A stretch of DNA of 22,494 bases, taken from the NCBI RefSeq assembly GCF_014306095.1, contig NZ_JACRWC010000095.1, positions 1-22,494 on the forward strand, written 5' to 3'. Below, piece by piece: positions 14,795 to 20,876 of this stretch (positions are counted from its first letter, which is position 1; each line of letters starts with the position of its first letter). A program made the translations under genes and the position numbers. Under the pieces are notes generated by a model. The model saw nothing but the letters and a program-made list of their open reading frames with translations. It did not search any database and had not been told where the DNA came from. The DNA is from Lentihominibacter faecis. Its GTDB lineage: Bacteria; Bacillota; Clostridia; Peptostreptococcales; Anaerovoracaceae.

Positions 14795-15478
14795 ATGATA
14801 CAGACGATTTTATGGGATGTGGATGGTACGCTTCTGGATTTTCTGGCGGCAGAAGAAGCTGCGATCCGGAAGCTGTTTGTGGAATTTGACATGGGAGAGT
14901 GCAGCGATGAGATGCTGACTCGCTATTCGAAGATAAACCGCTCTTACTGGGAGCGGCTGGAGCGAAACGAGATCACAAAACAACAGGTCCTGGTAGGACG
15001 TTTTAAAGAGTTTTTCGCGTCGGAAGGGCTGGATGCCGGTGTGGCAGAAGAGTTTAATGCAAAGTATCAGTATGCGTTGGGGGATACCATCGTGCCGAGG
15101 GATAACAGCCTGGAAATCGTTCGCAAGCTGCAGGGGAAAGTCAGACAGTATGTCGTATCCAACGGGACGATCATCGCACAGAACAAGAAGCTGCGCCTGT
15201 CGGGTCTTGGAGCGCTGATGGATGGTATATTCCTGTCGGAAGAACTGGGTGTGGAAAAGCCGAACATTGAATTTTTTGAGAAAACTTTTTCTTCGATCGG
15301 ACAGGTGGATCCACTTAAGACTATCATCATCGGTGATTCTTTGAGCAGCGATATTCGCGGCGGTAATAACGCGGGGATCCTGACCTGCTGGTATAACCCG
15401 TCGGGAAAGGAAGCACCGGAAAACTTGAGGATCGATTATGAGATCGGGGATCTGCACCAGGTGTTTGATCTGCTGTAA
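14795..15478 (+). CDS. HAD-family hydrolase, YjjG-like nucleotidase
   Basis: This 227-residue HAD phosphatase has motif I WDVDGTLLDF (nucleophile Asp8, acid Asp10), motif II VVSNGT, the lysine in GVEKPN and motif IV GDSLSSDIRGG. The cap segment YSKINRSYWERLERNEITKQQVLVGRF matches what I recall of the YjjG group, which dephosphorylates non-canonical pyrimidine nucleoside monophosphates. That gives a likely house-cleaning role in the cytoplasm. The ATG at 14795 has a GGAGG ribosome binding site at 14780-14784. A GTG at 14768 and other upstream codons are in frame but poorly supported. A five-codon leader frame ends on the start codon. It may be co-transcribed with the preceding gene. Confidence 0.85.
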   Translation: MIQTILWDVDGTLLDFLAAEEAAIRKLFVEFDMGECSDEMLTRYSKINRSYWERLERNEITKQQVLVGRFKEFFASEGLDAGVAEEFNAKYQYALGDTIVPRDNSLEIVRKLQGKVRQYVVSNGTIIAQNKKLRLSGLGALMDGIFLSEELGVEKPNIEFFEKTFSSIGQVDPLKTIIIGDSLSSDIRGGNNAGILTCWYNPSGKEAPENLRIDYEIGDLHQVFDLL

Positions 15479-15499
15479 GAAAAAGAGGATTCAGAATTC

Positions 15500-15529
15500 T
15501 TTACATTCGATGAGAAAGTATGCTACAAT
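15500..15529 (+). promoter_or_regulatory. Promoter of the flavoprotein-to-EutP operon, with MerR-type dyad
   Basis: The -35 is TTTACA (15500-15505) and the -10 is TACAAT (15524-15529) with an upstream TG; the spacer is 18 nt. The imperfect dyad CATTC-N9-GTATG (15504-15522) runs from the -35 through the spacer. The same ACATTC-N8-AGTATG pattern occurs in the promoter at 20779-20810. A long spacer holding a dyad is the pattern of MerR-activated promoters, and a MerR-family gene is in this operon. Confidence 0.7.
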
Positions 15530-15589
15530 AAATAAAGACTATATTTTCACACTATTTACTGGATAAAGGCTTACAGTAAGGATTGAAAA

Positions 15590-16225
15590 ATGAAGGTTTT
15601 ATTAATTAACGGCAGCCCGCATCAGTATGGGTGTACTTATACTGCGCTGAAGGAAGTGGCGGATTCTCTCAACAGAAACGATGTTGCCACAGAGATCTAT
15701 CATATCGGCGCAGCACCGATCAGAGGATGTGTAGGCTGTGGAAGCTGTTTTGCAACAGGCAAGTGCGTGTTCGACAATGACGGGGTCAATGAGATCTCAA
15801 GACGGCTCGTGGAATTTGACGGGATCGTTGTGGGATCGCCGGTGTATTACGCCGGGGCATCCGGACAGCTTTGCTGTTTCCTGGACAGACTGTTTTACAG
15901 CAATTATCGCAGTGGAAAGATGGACGGGAAGATCGCCGCAGCAGTTGTCTCCTGCAGAAGGGGAGGCGCCAGCACGGCTTTTGACAGAATCAACAAATAT
16001 TTTATGATCAACAAGATGACTGTTGCCACATCGCAGTACTGGAATCAGGTCCACGGCAATTCGCCTGAGGAAGTCAAACAGGATGAAGAGGGCATGCAGA
16101 CGATGCGCACGCTGGGAGAGAGCATCGCGTATTCGATCCGCAACAAGGACGCAGGACTGCGTGAACGTGTGAAACAGCCGGAATACGAGCGACCTGTCAT
16201 GACTAACTTTATTCGTAAAGAGTAG
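15590..16225 (+). CDS. Iron-sulfur flavoprotein / NADPH-dependent FMN reductase-like protein
   Basis: The 211-residue protein has a flavodoxin-like fold: first strand MKVLLINGSP, then an FMN phosphate loop HQYGCTYTAL, and the FMN-contacting segment VVGSPVYYAGASGQL. Between them is a compact cysteine cluster Cys47, Cys50, Cys53 and Cys59 (CVGCGSCFATGKC). Its C-x2-C-x2-C-x5-C spacing is that of archaeal and clostridial iron-sulfur flavoproteins, so an FMN plus a 4Fe-4S cluster is likely. It would be a cytoplasmic electron carrier or reductase. The ATG at 15590 has an AAGG ribosome binding site at 15578-15581, at the edge of a small stem (TTACTG / CAGTAA, 15556-15579). It is first in the operon, and the TPR gene follows after eight bases. 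The redox partner is unknown. Confidence 0.85.
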   Translation: MKVLLINGSPHQYGCTYTALKEVADSLNRNDVATEIYHIGAAPIRGCVGCGSCFATGKCVFDNDGVNEISRRLVEFDGIVVGSPVYYAGASGQLCCFLDRLFYSNYRSGKMDGKIAAAVVSCRRGGASTAFDRINKYFMINKMTVATSQYWNQVHGNSPEEVKQDEEGMQTMRTLGESIAYSIRNKDAGLRERVKQPEYERPVMTNFIRKE

Positions 16226-16233
16226 GTGATGTT

Positions 16234-17037
16234 ATGGAGAATGGAATCGATTTAAACAAGTTCTATCAGGGACTGGATGATCTGTTTCAGCAAAAGGACA
16301 GCGGGCAGACGATGGCTTATCTGCAGCGCTGGCTGCAGGAAGCTCAGCAAAGACAGGACACCTCCGGGATCGTTGCGGTAAGTAACGAGCTGGGAGGGCT
16401 TTGTCGTGTTATGGGTCAGATCGACCGTGCCAAGGATTTATATAAGACGGTACTGACGCAGCTGGAGCACATGGGGCTGATCCATTCAGAACACTACGCA
16501 ACTGCACTGATCAACGCGGGAGATGTGTACGTCAATTCCAGAGAACTGCCGGAGGCTTTGCAGTATTTTCTGAGGGCGAGAGATCTTCTGGTGGAATGCG
16601 GTCTTGCAGGTGATTACAGGATGGCGGCACTGAACAACAACATCAGCATGGTATACAGGGATACCGGAGAGTTCGACAAGGCGGAACAGGCGCTTGATAT
16701 AGCCTTTCGCATCATCCGTGGGATCCCGGAGTGCAGAGGCGAGCTGGCAACGACGTACATCAATCTTGGAGAGCTGCAGGTGCGACAGAACAAACTGGAA
16801 ATGGCACGGGAAAGCTTCGAAGAGGCGTGCCGGATGTTTGAAGAAGACGGTGGCGGTGATGTTCACTATTCGTCAGCGTGTGCAGGACTGGGACAGGTAT
16901 ATTATTTGAAGGGACAGATCCCGCAGGCCATCCGCTGGTATGAAAAAGCACTGACGCTGATGGAACGGGATTTCGGTCGTACCGAATATTATAAGATATT
17001 AGAAGCCAATCTGGCGAAACTGAAAGGAATGGCGTGA
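16234..17037 (+). CDS. TPR-repeat protein
   Basis: This 267-residue soluble protein is built almost wholly of tetratricopeptide repeats, seen as recurring A..Y...G....A...Y..A patterns. Examples are ELGGLCRVMGQIDRAKDLYKT, YINLGELQVRQNKLEMARES and GLGQVYYLKGQIPQAIRWYEKA. At least five repeats span about residues 45-260. There is no signal peptide and no enzymatic domain. TPR proteins act as binding scaffolds; the most likely partners are the products of the adjacent genes. Its stop codon overlaps the start of the nucleotidyltransferase-like gene by one base (TGATG), so translation of the two is coupled. The ATG at 16234 follows a weak GTAGGTGAT ribosome binding site. Confidence 0.85.
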   Translation: MENGIDLNKFYQGLDDLFQQKDSGQTMAYLQRWLQEAQQRQDTSGIVAVSNELGGLCRVMGQIDRAKDLYKTVLTQLEHMGLIHSEHYATALINAGDVYVNSRELPEALQYFLRARDLLVECGLAGDYRMAALNNNISMVYRDTGEFDKAEQALDIAFRIIRGIPECRGELATTYINLGELQVRQNKLEMARESFEEACRMFEEDGGGDVHYSSACAGLGQVYYLKGQIPQAIRWYEKALTLMERDFGRTEYYKILEANLAKLKGMA

Positions 17038-17975
17038 TGAAAGGACTGGAACTTTCCAGAGCGTATTATGAAGAATACGGGAAACCGATGATCGATACGC
17101 AGCTGGCACAATACAAACCGTATCTGGCGGCAGGTCTTGTCGGCGAAGGTTCGGAATGTCTGGGATTCGATGATGAACTTTCTACGGATCACGATTTCGG
17201 ACCGGCATTCTGCCTGTGGGTGCCGGAGGAACTCTATGCGAAGGCAGGTATCGAGATGCAGCGGGCATACGATAGCCTGCCGGCTTCTTACAAAGGCTAT
17301 ACGAGGATCACATCTGCACAGGGCGGAGGCCGGATCGGAGTTCTTCCGCTGGAAGGATTTTATCGCAAATTCACCGGGCTTTCCCACGCCCCGCAGGACA
17401 ATATGGAGTGGTTTCGTATCCCGGAACGCTTTCTGGCGACGGTGACCAGTGGTGAAGTCTTTGATGATCATCAGGGAACTTTTTCTCAGATCCGGAGCAC
17501 GTTGAAAGGGTTTTACCCGGAAGATGTATTAAAGAAGAAACTGGCGGCCCGGTGCGCTGTGATGGCACAGGCAGGTCAGTACAACTATGGCAGATGCATG
17601 AAGCGGGGCGATAGTCAGGCCGCTTACCTGGCGTGCGCAGAATTTGTCAAAACAGCTATGTCGGCTGTTTATCTACTCAATGAAGCGTACATGCCGTATT
17701 ATAAATGGATCTTCCGCGGGGCAGAAAGGTTTCCTGTGCTCCAGGAAGAAGTGCGACTCCTGGCGGAACTGACACAGATCACAGACCGGATGGAAAACGC
17801 TGGTCGAAAGGAACAGATGATCGAGCGCATCTGCATTGCAGTGGGGCGTGAGCTGAACCGTAGAGGATTTACCAGAAGCACGGAGGCGTTTTTGCAGGTG
17901 CAGGGTGAAGAACTGATGAGGGGGATCCGCGATGCACGGCTGAAGGATCTGCATATCATGGTGGACTACGACTAG
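17037..17975 (+). CDS. DUF4037-like predicted nucleotidyltransferase
   Basis: The 312-residue protein begins with a helical segment. It then has GLVGEGSECLGFDDELSTDHDF (residues 33-54), with Gly38-Ser39 followed by Asp51 and Asp53. This GS-x11-DxD layout matches the metal- and nucleotide-binding core of Pol-beta-type nucleotidyltransferases, and the region resembles what I know as DUF4037. The C-terminal half (about 160-300) is helical, with RCAVMAQAGQYNYGR and REQ-rich segments, as in helical bundles paired with such NTase domains. It may transfer a nucleotide to a small molecule or protein; the substrate is unknown. It is coupled to the TPR gene by a one-base overlap. All acidic ligands except a third carboxylate can be pointed to, so activity is likely but not proven. 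Confidence 0.75.
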   Translation: MKGLELSRAYYEEYGKPMIDTQLAQYKPYLAAGLVGEGSECLGFDDELSTDHDFGPAFCLWVPEELYAKAGIEMQRAYDSLPASYKGYTRITSAQGGGRIGVLPLEGFYRKFTGLSHAPQDNMEWFRIPERFLATVTSGEVFDDHQGTFSQIRSTLKGFYPEDVLKKKLAARCAVMAQAGQYNYGRCMKRGDSQAAYLACAEFVKTAMSAVYLLNEAYMPYYKWIFRGAERFPVLQEEVRLLAELTQITDRMENAGRKEQMIERICIAVGRELNRRGFTRSTEAFLQVQGEELMRGIRDARLKDLHIMVDYD

Positions 17976-17987
17976 GTCGACCGGGAA

Positions 17988-18013
17988 GCAAAGCGCTGCG
18001 GAGCAGGCTTTGC
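17988..18013 (+). repeat. Intercistronic hairpin before the DUF4125-like gene
   Basis: GCAAAGC (17988-17994) pairs with GCTTTGC (18007-18013), and CTGC (17996-17999) pairs with GCAG (18003-18006) around a GGA loop, with one bulged G at 17995. This gives an 11-bp stem with no T run after it, so it is not a typical terminator. It could be an mRNA processing or stability element. Confidence 0.5.
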
Positions 18014-18034
18014 AGGAAAGAGAGATGAGTTTTC

Positions 18035-18697
18035 ATGAGATATATAAACGATGCGATGAAAAAAAACGATACCCCGAAGGACGGACTGATCAACAGGATC
18101 ATTGAGCTGGAATGGGACATGTTCGACAAGGTGACCAACACGGGAGGCAGGGCAGCCTGCCAGGACGATGAGTGGACCTTTTATGTGATGCGATTCAGCC
18201 AGTTTTCGGCACTGAACGAAGCGATGCTTCAGAGCTATGAGCAGGATCTTTTGCAGGCGCAGCGGGAAGGGCGCAATATGGTGACCGAGAAATACGGCTA
18301 CATGATGGAATATACGGATCCCGCTTATTTTGACAAACAGCTCAAGCCGGTGCTTCCGCAGGTCTCTCCTGCAAAGGAGGAACTGGTAGACCGGATCGCC
18401 AACCTGCTTTTAGGTTTTGAAAAAGCCTTCGACGCACGGTATCCGGCGCTTTACAGCAAAAGCCGGCCTTTGCAGGGAGCAGAGGCGGGAAACGTATCGT
18501 TTCATCTCTACGCTATAGGAGAACTGAAAACTTATTCCCAGAGAACACTGGAACTGTATTACCGGCAGATCGCCGGAATCGATCCGAAGGACGAAGAGCA
18601 TAATCCGTCTTTTGTGATCCACCGGACGACAACAGCGTTTTACGGATATACATCGCTGGATGATGCGGAAGCACGGATCAGAAATGAAAGACAGTGA
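18035..18697 (+). CDS. DUF4125-family protein
   Basis: This 220-residue soluble protein resembles the family I know as DUF4125. Conserved-looking blocks are ELEWDMFDKVTNTGGRAACQDD (27-48), FYVMRFSQFSALNEAMLQSYEQDL, and GRNMVTEKYGYMMEYTDP. It has no signal peptide or membrane segment. The many conserved polar residues (Glu-Trp-Asp, Gly-Gly-Arg, Cys-Gln, Glu-Lys-Tyr) suggest an enzyme or a ligand-binding protein, but no function is known to me. It sits 59 nt after the nucleotidyltransferase-like gene. The MerR regulator gene begins 28 nt later. The start at 18035 has a GGAAAGAGAGATGAG stretch in front, a rather distant but usable ribosome binding site. Confidence 0.75.
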   Translation: MRYINDAMKKNDTPKDGLINRIIELEWDMFDKVTNTGGRAACQDDEWTFYVMRFSQFSALNEAMLQSYEQDLLQAQREGRNMVTEKYGYMMEYTDPAYFDKQLKPVLPQVSPAKEELVDRIANLLLGFEKAFDARYPALYSKSRPLQGAEAGNVSFHLYAIGELKTYSQRTLELYYRQIAGIDPKDEEHNPSFVIHRTTTAFYGYTSLDDAEARIRNERQ

Positions 18698-18725
18698 GGA
18701 GCAGACTTTGCAGGAGGAGGAAATT

Positions 18726-19574
18726 ATGGCGGATGAAAAAAAACCGAATGTGCAGCAGGAGCTGTATTCCATCGGAGAAGTGAGCCGGATCTGCAATGTA
18801 TCTAAGAAAGCGCTTCGTTTTTACGATAAGATCAACATCATATCACCGGATTATATCTGTGAGGAAAACAAATACAGGTACTATAACAGGGAGACGCTGC
18901 TTTTAGTGCCGGTCATCAAGTATTTCAAGCAGATGGGGTTCAAGCTGGAAGAAATGAAGGAATTCCTGGAAAGTGACACCTATGAGGTGCAGGAGCGGGG
19001 ATTCCGGAAGAAAATCGACGAGCTGAAGCAGCAGCGGGAAGATATCAACGTAGCGTATACGTCTGTAAATGACTGGTATGATCTCATTCTTGAAGCGGAG
19101 AGCGTACTGGAAAACAACGTAACGGAAGTTTCAGTCGAGTACGTTGAGACTCATTCTGCGTGCTACATGGAGCAGAAGTTCACTCATAATTATATGGAGT
19201 CTATCATCAATATCGAATGGACCAATTATCTGGAGGAGATCGGGCATGCGATCACGGGACCGGTCTGCATGTATTTTCCTGATGTAAAGGAGAAGATGGA
19301 GGGCAGGTCAACGACTGCTTACGTATTTCAACGGGGAGCGCGGGACATTGACGATAATAAGACAATGACTTTTGGCGGCAAGATGATGCTGTCGGCTTAC
19401 CATATAGGTTCGCACGATACGATCAATGAAACGTATCGTAAGATTTTCAGGTGGGCGGACAATCACGGCTACAAATGCGGGAATTCCTCCATTGAGAGGT
19501 ACGTGACGGATTACTGGACTATTCGGAAATCTAAAGACTTCGTGACGGAGATCTTTGTGGACATTGTAAAATGA
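18726..19574 (+). CDS. MerR-family transcriptional regulator with GyrI-like effector domain
   Basis: The 282-residue protein has the MerR winged helix (ELYSIGEVSRICNVSKKALRFYDKINIISPDY, residues 12-43). Wing residues around NKYRYYNRETL and FKQMGFKLEEMKEFL follow. A coiled-coil dimerisation helix spans about 90-120. A C-terminal BmrR/GyrI-like small-molecule-binding domain (about 140-282) follows, with GGKMMLSAYHIGSH and SIERYVTDYW. The frame is open from 18660, but the ATG at 18726 is preceded by a strong GGAGGAGG ribosome binding site. It lies inside the operon between the DUF4125 gene and eutS. Two promoters in the window, before the operon and before the transporter, share a dyad in the spacer where MerR proteins bind. 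It is their likely activator. The effector is unknown. Confidence 0.9.
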   Translation: MADEKKPNVQQELYSIGEVSRICNVSKKALRFYDKINIISPDYICEENKYRYYNRETLLLVPVIKYFKQMGFKLEEMKEFLESDTYEVQERGFRKKIDELKQQREDINVAYTSVNDWYDLILEAESVLENNVTEVSVEYVETHSACYMEQKFTHNYMESIINIEWTNYLEEIGHAITGPVCMYFPDVKEKMEGRSTTAYVFQRGARDIDDNKTMTFGGKMMLSAYHIGSHDTINETYRKIFRWADNHGYKCGNSSIERYVTDYWTIRKSKDFVTEIFVDIVK

Positions 19575-19598
19575 TTTTAGCAGTTTAGGAGAACAGGT

Positions 19599-20018
19599 AT
19601 GAATTTTAATGACATAAAGGATATAAAAGATTTACAGCAAATGCTCCCGGCTGACCCACAGGATGCAGAAGGGAAAATGCGGATCATTCAGGAACTGGTG
19701 CCGGGAAAACAGATCACGCTGGCCCATGTGATCGGTGGACCAAGACCGATCGTATATAAAAAGCTGGGGCTGAACCCGGATGTGGATTATGGTAATTCAG
19801 CCATCGGCATACTCAATATGAGTCCGCCGGAATCAGCGGTGATCGCCAGCGACATATCCATCAAGACGGGCGATGTGTACCTGGGATTTGTAGATCGTTT
19901 CAGCGGAACACTTATCATTACAGGACTTCTTTCGGAGGTCAACAGTGCAGTGGATGAAATCGTGCGGTATTTCCGTGACGACCTGGGTTATTCCTGCTGC
20001 GAGATCACCCGCAGGTAG
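19599..20018 (+). CDS. eutS: BMC shell protein, EutS/PduU type
   Basis: This 139-residue protein has a circularly permuted BMC domain of the EutS/PduU type. RIIQELVPGKQITLAHVIGGP (28-48), GNSAIGILNMSPPESAVIASDISIKTGDVYLGFVDRFSGTLIITG (65-109) and a C-terminal YSCCEIT follow EutS closely. Such subunits form hexameric facets of bacterial microcompartment shells. EutS proteins I recall are about 110 residues and begin near the RIIQE segment; this one has about 26 extra N-terminal residues. An internal ATG at 19677 would give the short form but has a poorly spaced ribosome binding site. The start at 19599 has AGGAG at 19587-19591. It lies 24 nt after the MerR gene and 12 nt before the EutP-like gene, the order seen in eut (eutS-eutP) and pdu (pduU-pduV) loci. 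Confidence 0.92.
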   Translation: MNFNDIKDIKDLQQMLPADPQDAEGKMRIIQELVPGKQITLAHVIGGPRPIVYKKLGLNPDVDYGNSAIGILNMSPPESAVIASDISIKTGDVYLGFVDRFSGTLIITGLLSEVNSAVDEIVRYFRDDLGYSCCEITRR

Positions 20019-20030
20019 GAAGGGTGCCCT

Positions 20031-20510
20031 ATGAGGAAGATTATTTTTATCGGACGAAGTGAAGCAGGGAAGACGACCCTGACTCAGGCGATGAAAGGGG
20101 AGCACATCACATATCACAAGACCCAGTACGTGAACAACTATGATGTGATCATCGATACGCCGGGGGAATATGCAGAAACCAAGACATTAGGCGGCGCACT
20201 TGCCGTCTATTCTTATGAAGCGGATGTTGTGGGACTGTTGCTCAGTGCCATCGAACCGTACTCTCTGTATCCACCCAATGTAACAACGCTGTGTAATCGT
20301 GAGGTGATCGGGATCGTTACCAAGATCGATCACCCGCAGGCAAATGTGCGACAGGCGGAGGAGTGGCTCAGGCTTGCCGGCTGCGAAAAGATCTTTCGTA
20401 TCAGCTCTTATACAGGTGAGGGAGTTCCGGAATTACTGGAATTCCTTAAGGAAGATGGGGACGTGCTCCCGTGGGAAGAGGCTAAGAAGCAGGAAGATCA
20501 GTACATCTAA
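20031..20510 (+). CDS. eutP: EutP/PduV-type small GTPase of a microcompartment locus
   Basis: The 159-residue P-loop protein has G1 GRSEAGKT (8-15), G3 DTPG (42-45) and G4 TKID (97-100) and matches EutP/PduV in length and order. EutP/PduV proteins accompany shell-protein genes. PduV has been linked to the outside of the microcompartment, and some EutP proteins have been reported to act as acetate kinases, so the exact role here is open. It begins 12 nt after eutS with AGGAAGGG as ribosome binding site and is the last gene of the operon starting at the flavoprotein. A 14-bp palindrome and a terminator-like structure follow. Confidence 0.9.
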   Translation: MRKIIFIGRSEAGKTTLTQAMKGEHITYHKTQYVNNYDVIIDTPGEYAETKTLGGALAVYSYEADVVGLLLSAIEPYSLYPPNVTTLCNREVIGIVTKIDHPQANVRQAEEWLRLAGCEKIFRISSYTGEGVPELLEFLKEDGDVLPWEEAKKQEDQYI

Positions 20511-20518
20511 AATAAGCA

Positions 20519-20532
20519 TGCCCTATAGGGCA
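20519..20532. repeat. Perfect 14-bp palindrome after the EutP-like gene
   Basis: TGCCCTATAGGGCA is a perfect palindrome eight bases after the stop codon. It could be a protein-binding site or a short stem in the mRNA. It has no T run. Confidence 0.4.
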
Positions 20533-20550
20533 AGGTTTGATTGTGGACTG

Positions 20551-20617
20551 TTTAGGGAAAGAAAGCGGTGCTCCCGAATGGGAGCACAAGAGATCTTTTT
20601 CCTAAAGACATTTTTTT
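20551..20617 (+). terminator. Nested hairpin followed by T7, likely terminator
   Basis: An inner perfect hairpin GTGCTCCC (20568-20575), GAAT loop, GGGAGCAC (20580-20587) is enclosed by an outer stem TTTAGGGAAAGA (20551-20562) with TCTTTTTCCTAAA (20594-20606, one bulge). Seven T residues follow at 20611-20617. It probably ends the flavoprotein-to-EutP operon. The outer stem makes it larger than an ordinary terminator, so an attenuator cannot be excluded. Confidence 0.55.
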
Positions 20618-20778
20618 GAAAATGGCGTTCTTGTTGATGTTGCAAGGGTTTAGAAGATTTAAAATGTCAGAATTTTTCAAAAAATAGGCGGACGACAGAA
20701 CTTTTTTATCGAAGAGACACGAAATACAAGGGGGAAAAAACTCAAATTCAAGGCGATATTTTGGAAGTTTTTTTGTCA
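20618..20778. other. AT-rich intergenic stretch before the transporter promoter
   Basis: This is part of the 366-base gap between the EutP-like and transporter genes. Beyond the terminator on its left and the promoter on its right I find no gene, tRNA or clear repeat. It is rich in A and T runs, which could make it bent DNA or a site for additional regulators. Confidence 0.4.
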
Positions 20779-20810
20779 TTGACATTCCTCATAGGAGTAT
20801 GGGATAAAAT
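20779..20810 (+). promoter_or_regulatory. Promoter of the transporter/shell operon, with MerR-type dyad
   Basis: A perfect -35 TTGACA (20779-20784) is followed either by GATAAA after 18 nt (20803-20808) or by TAAAAT after 20 nt (20805-20810). The spacer contains the dyad CATTC-N9-GTATG (20783-20801), shared in sequence and position with the promoter at 15500-15529. A second imperfect dyad, ATTCCT-CAT-AGGAGT (20784-20798), lies inside it. The long spacer with a dyad suggests MerR-type activation. Confidence 0.7.
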
Positions 20811-20876
20811 ATAAGTGAGATTGTAGAATCTTCGTTATGTTATGTTGCAATCATTCATTTAAAAAGGAGGAGTATT

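Noticed and set aside
14810..15457. Minus-strand open frame of 215 codons opposite the HAD gene
   Set aside because: It has no family resemblance. The + strand HAD motifs are intact.
15590..19574. Nucleotidyltransferase plus TPR cassette as a toxin-antitoxin or anti-phage system
   Set aside because: No HEPN partner, nuclease, or mobile-element context is present. The genes sit in a metabolic operon with a MerR regulator and shell protein, so a defence role has no support here.
20568..20587. ANTAR (EutV) antitermination hairpin
   Set aside because: The loop does not have the conserved A at position 1 and G at position 4 of a six-base loop. There is no paired second hairpin of that type, and no eutV/eutW gene is visible.
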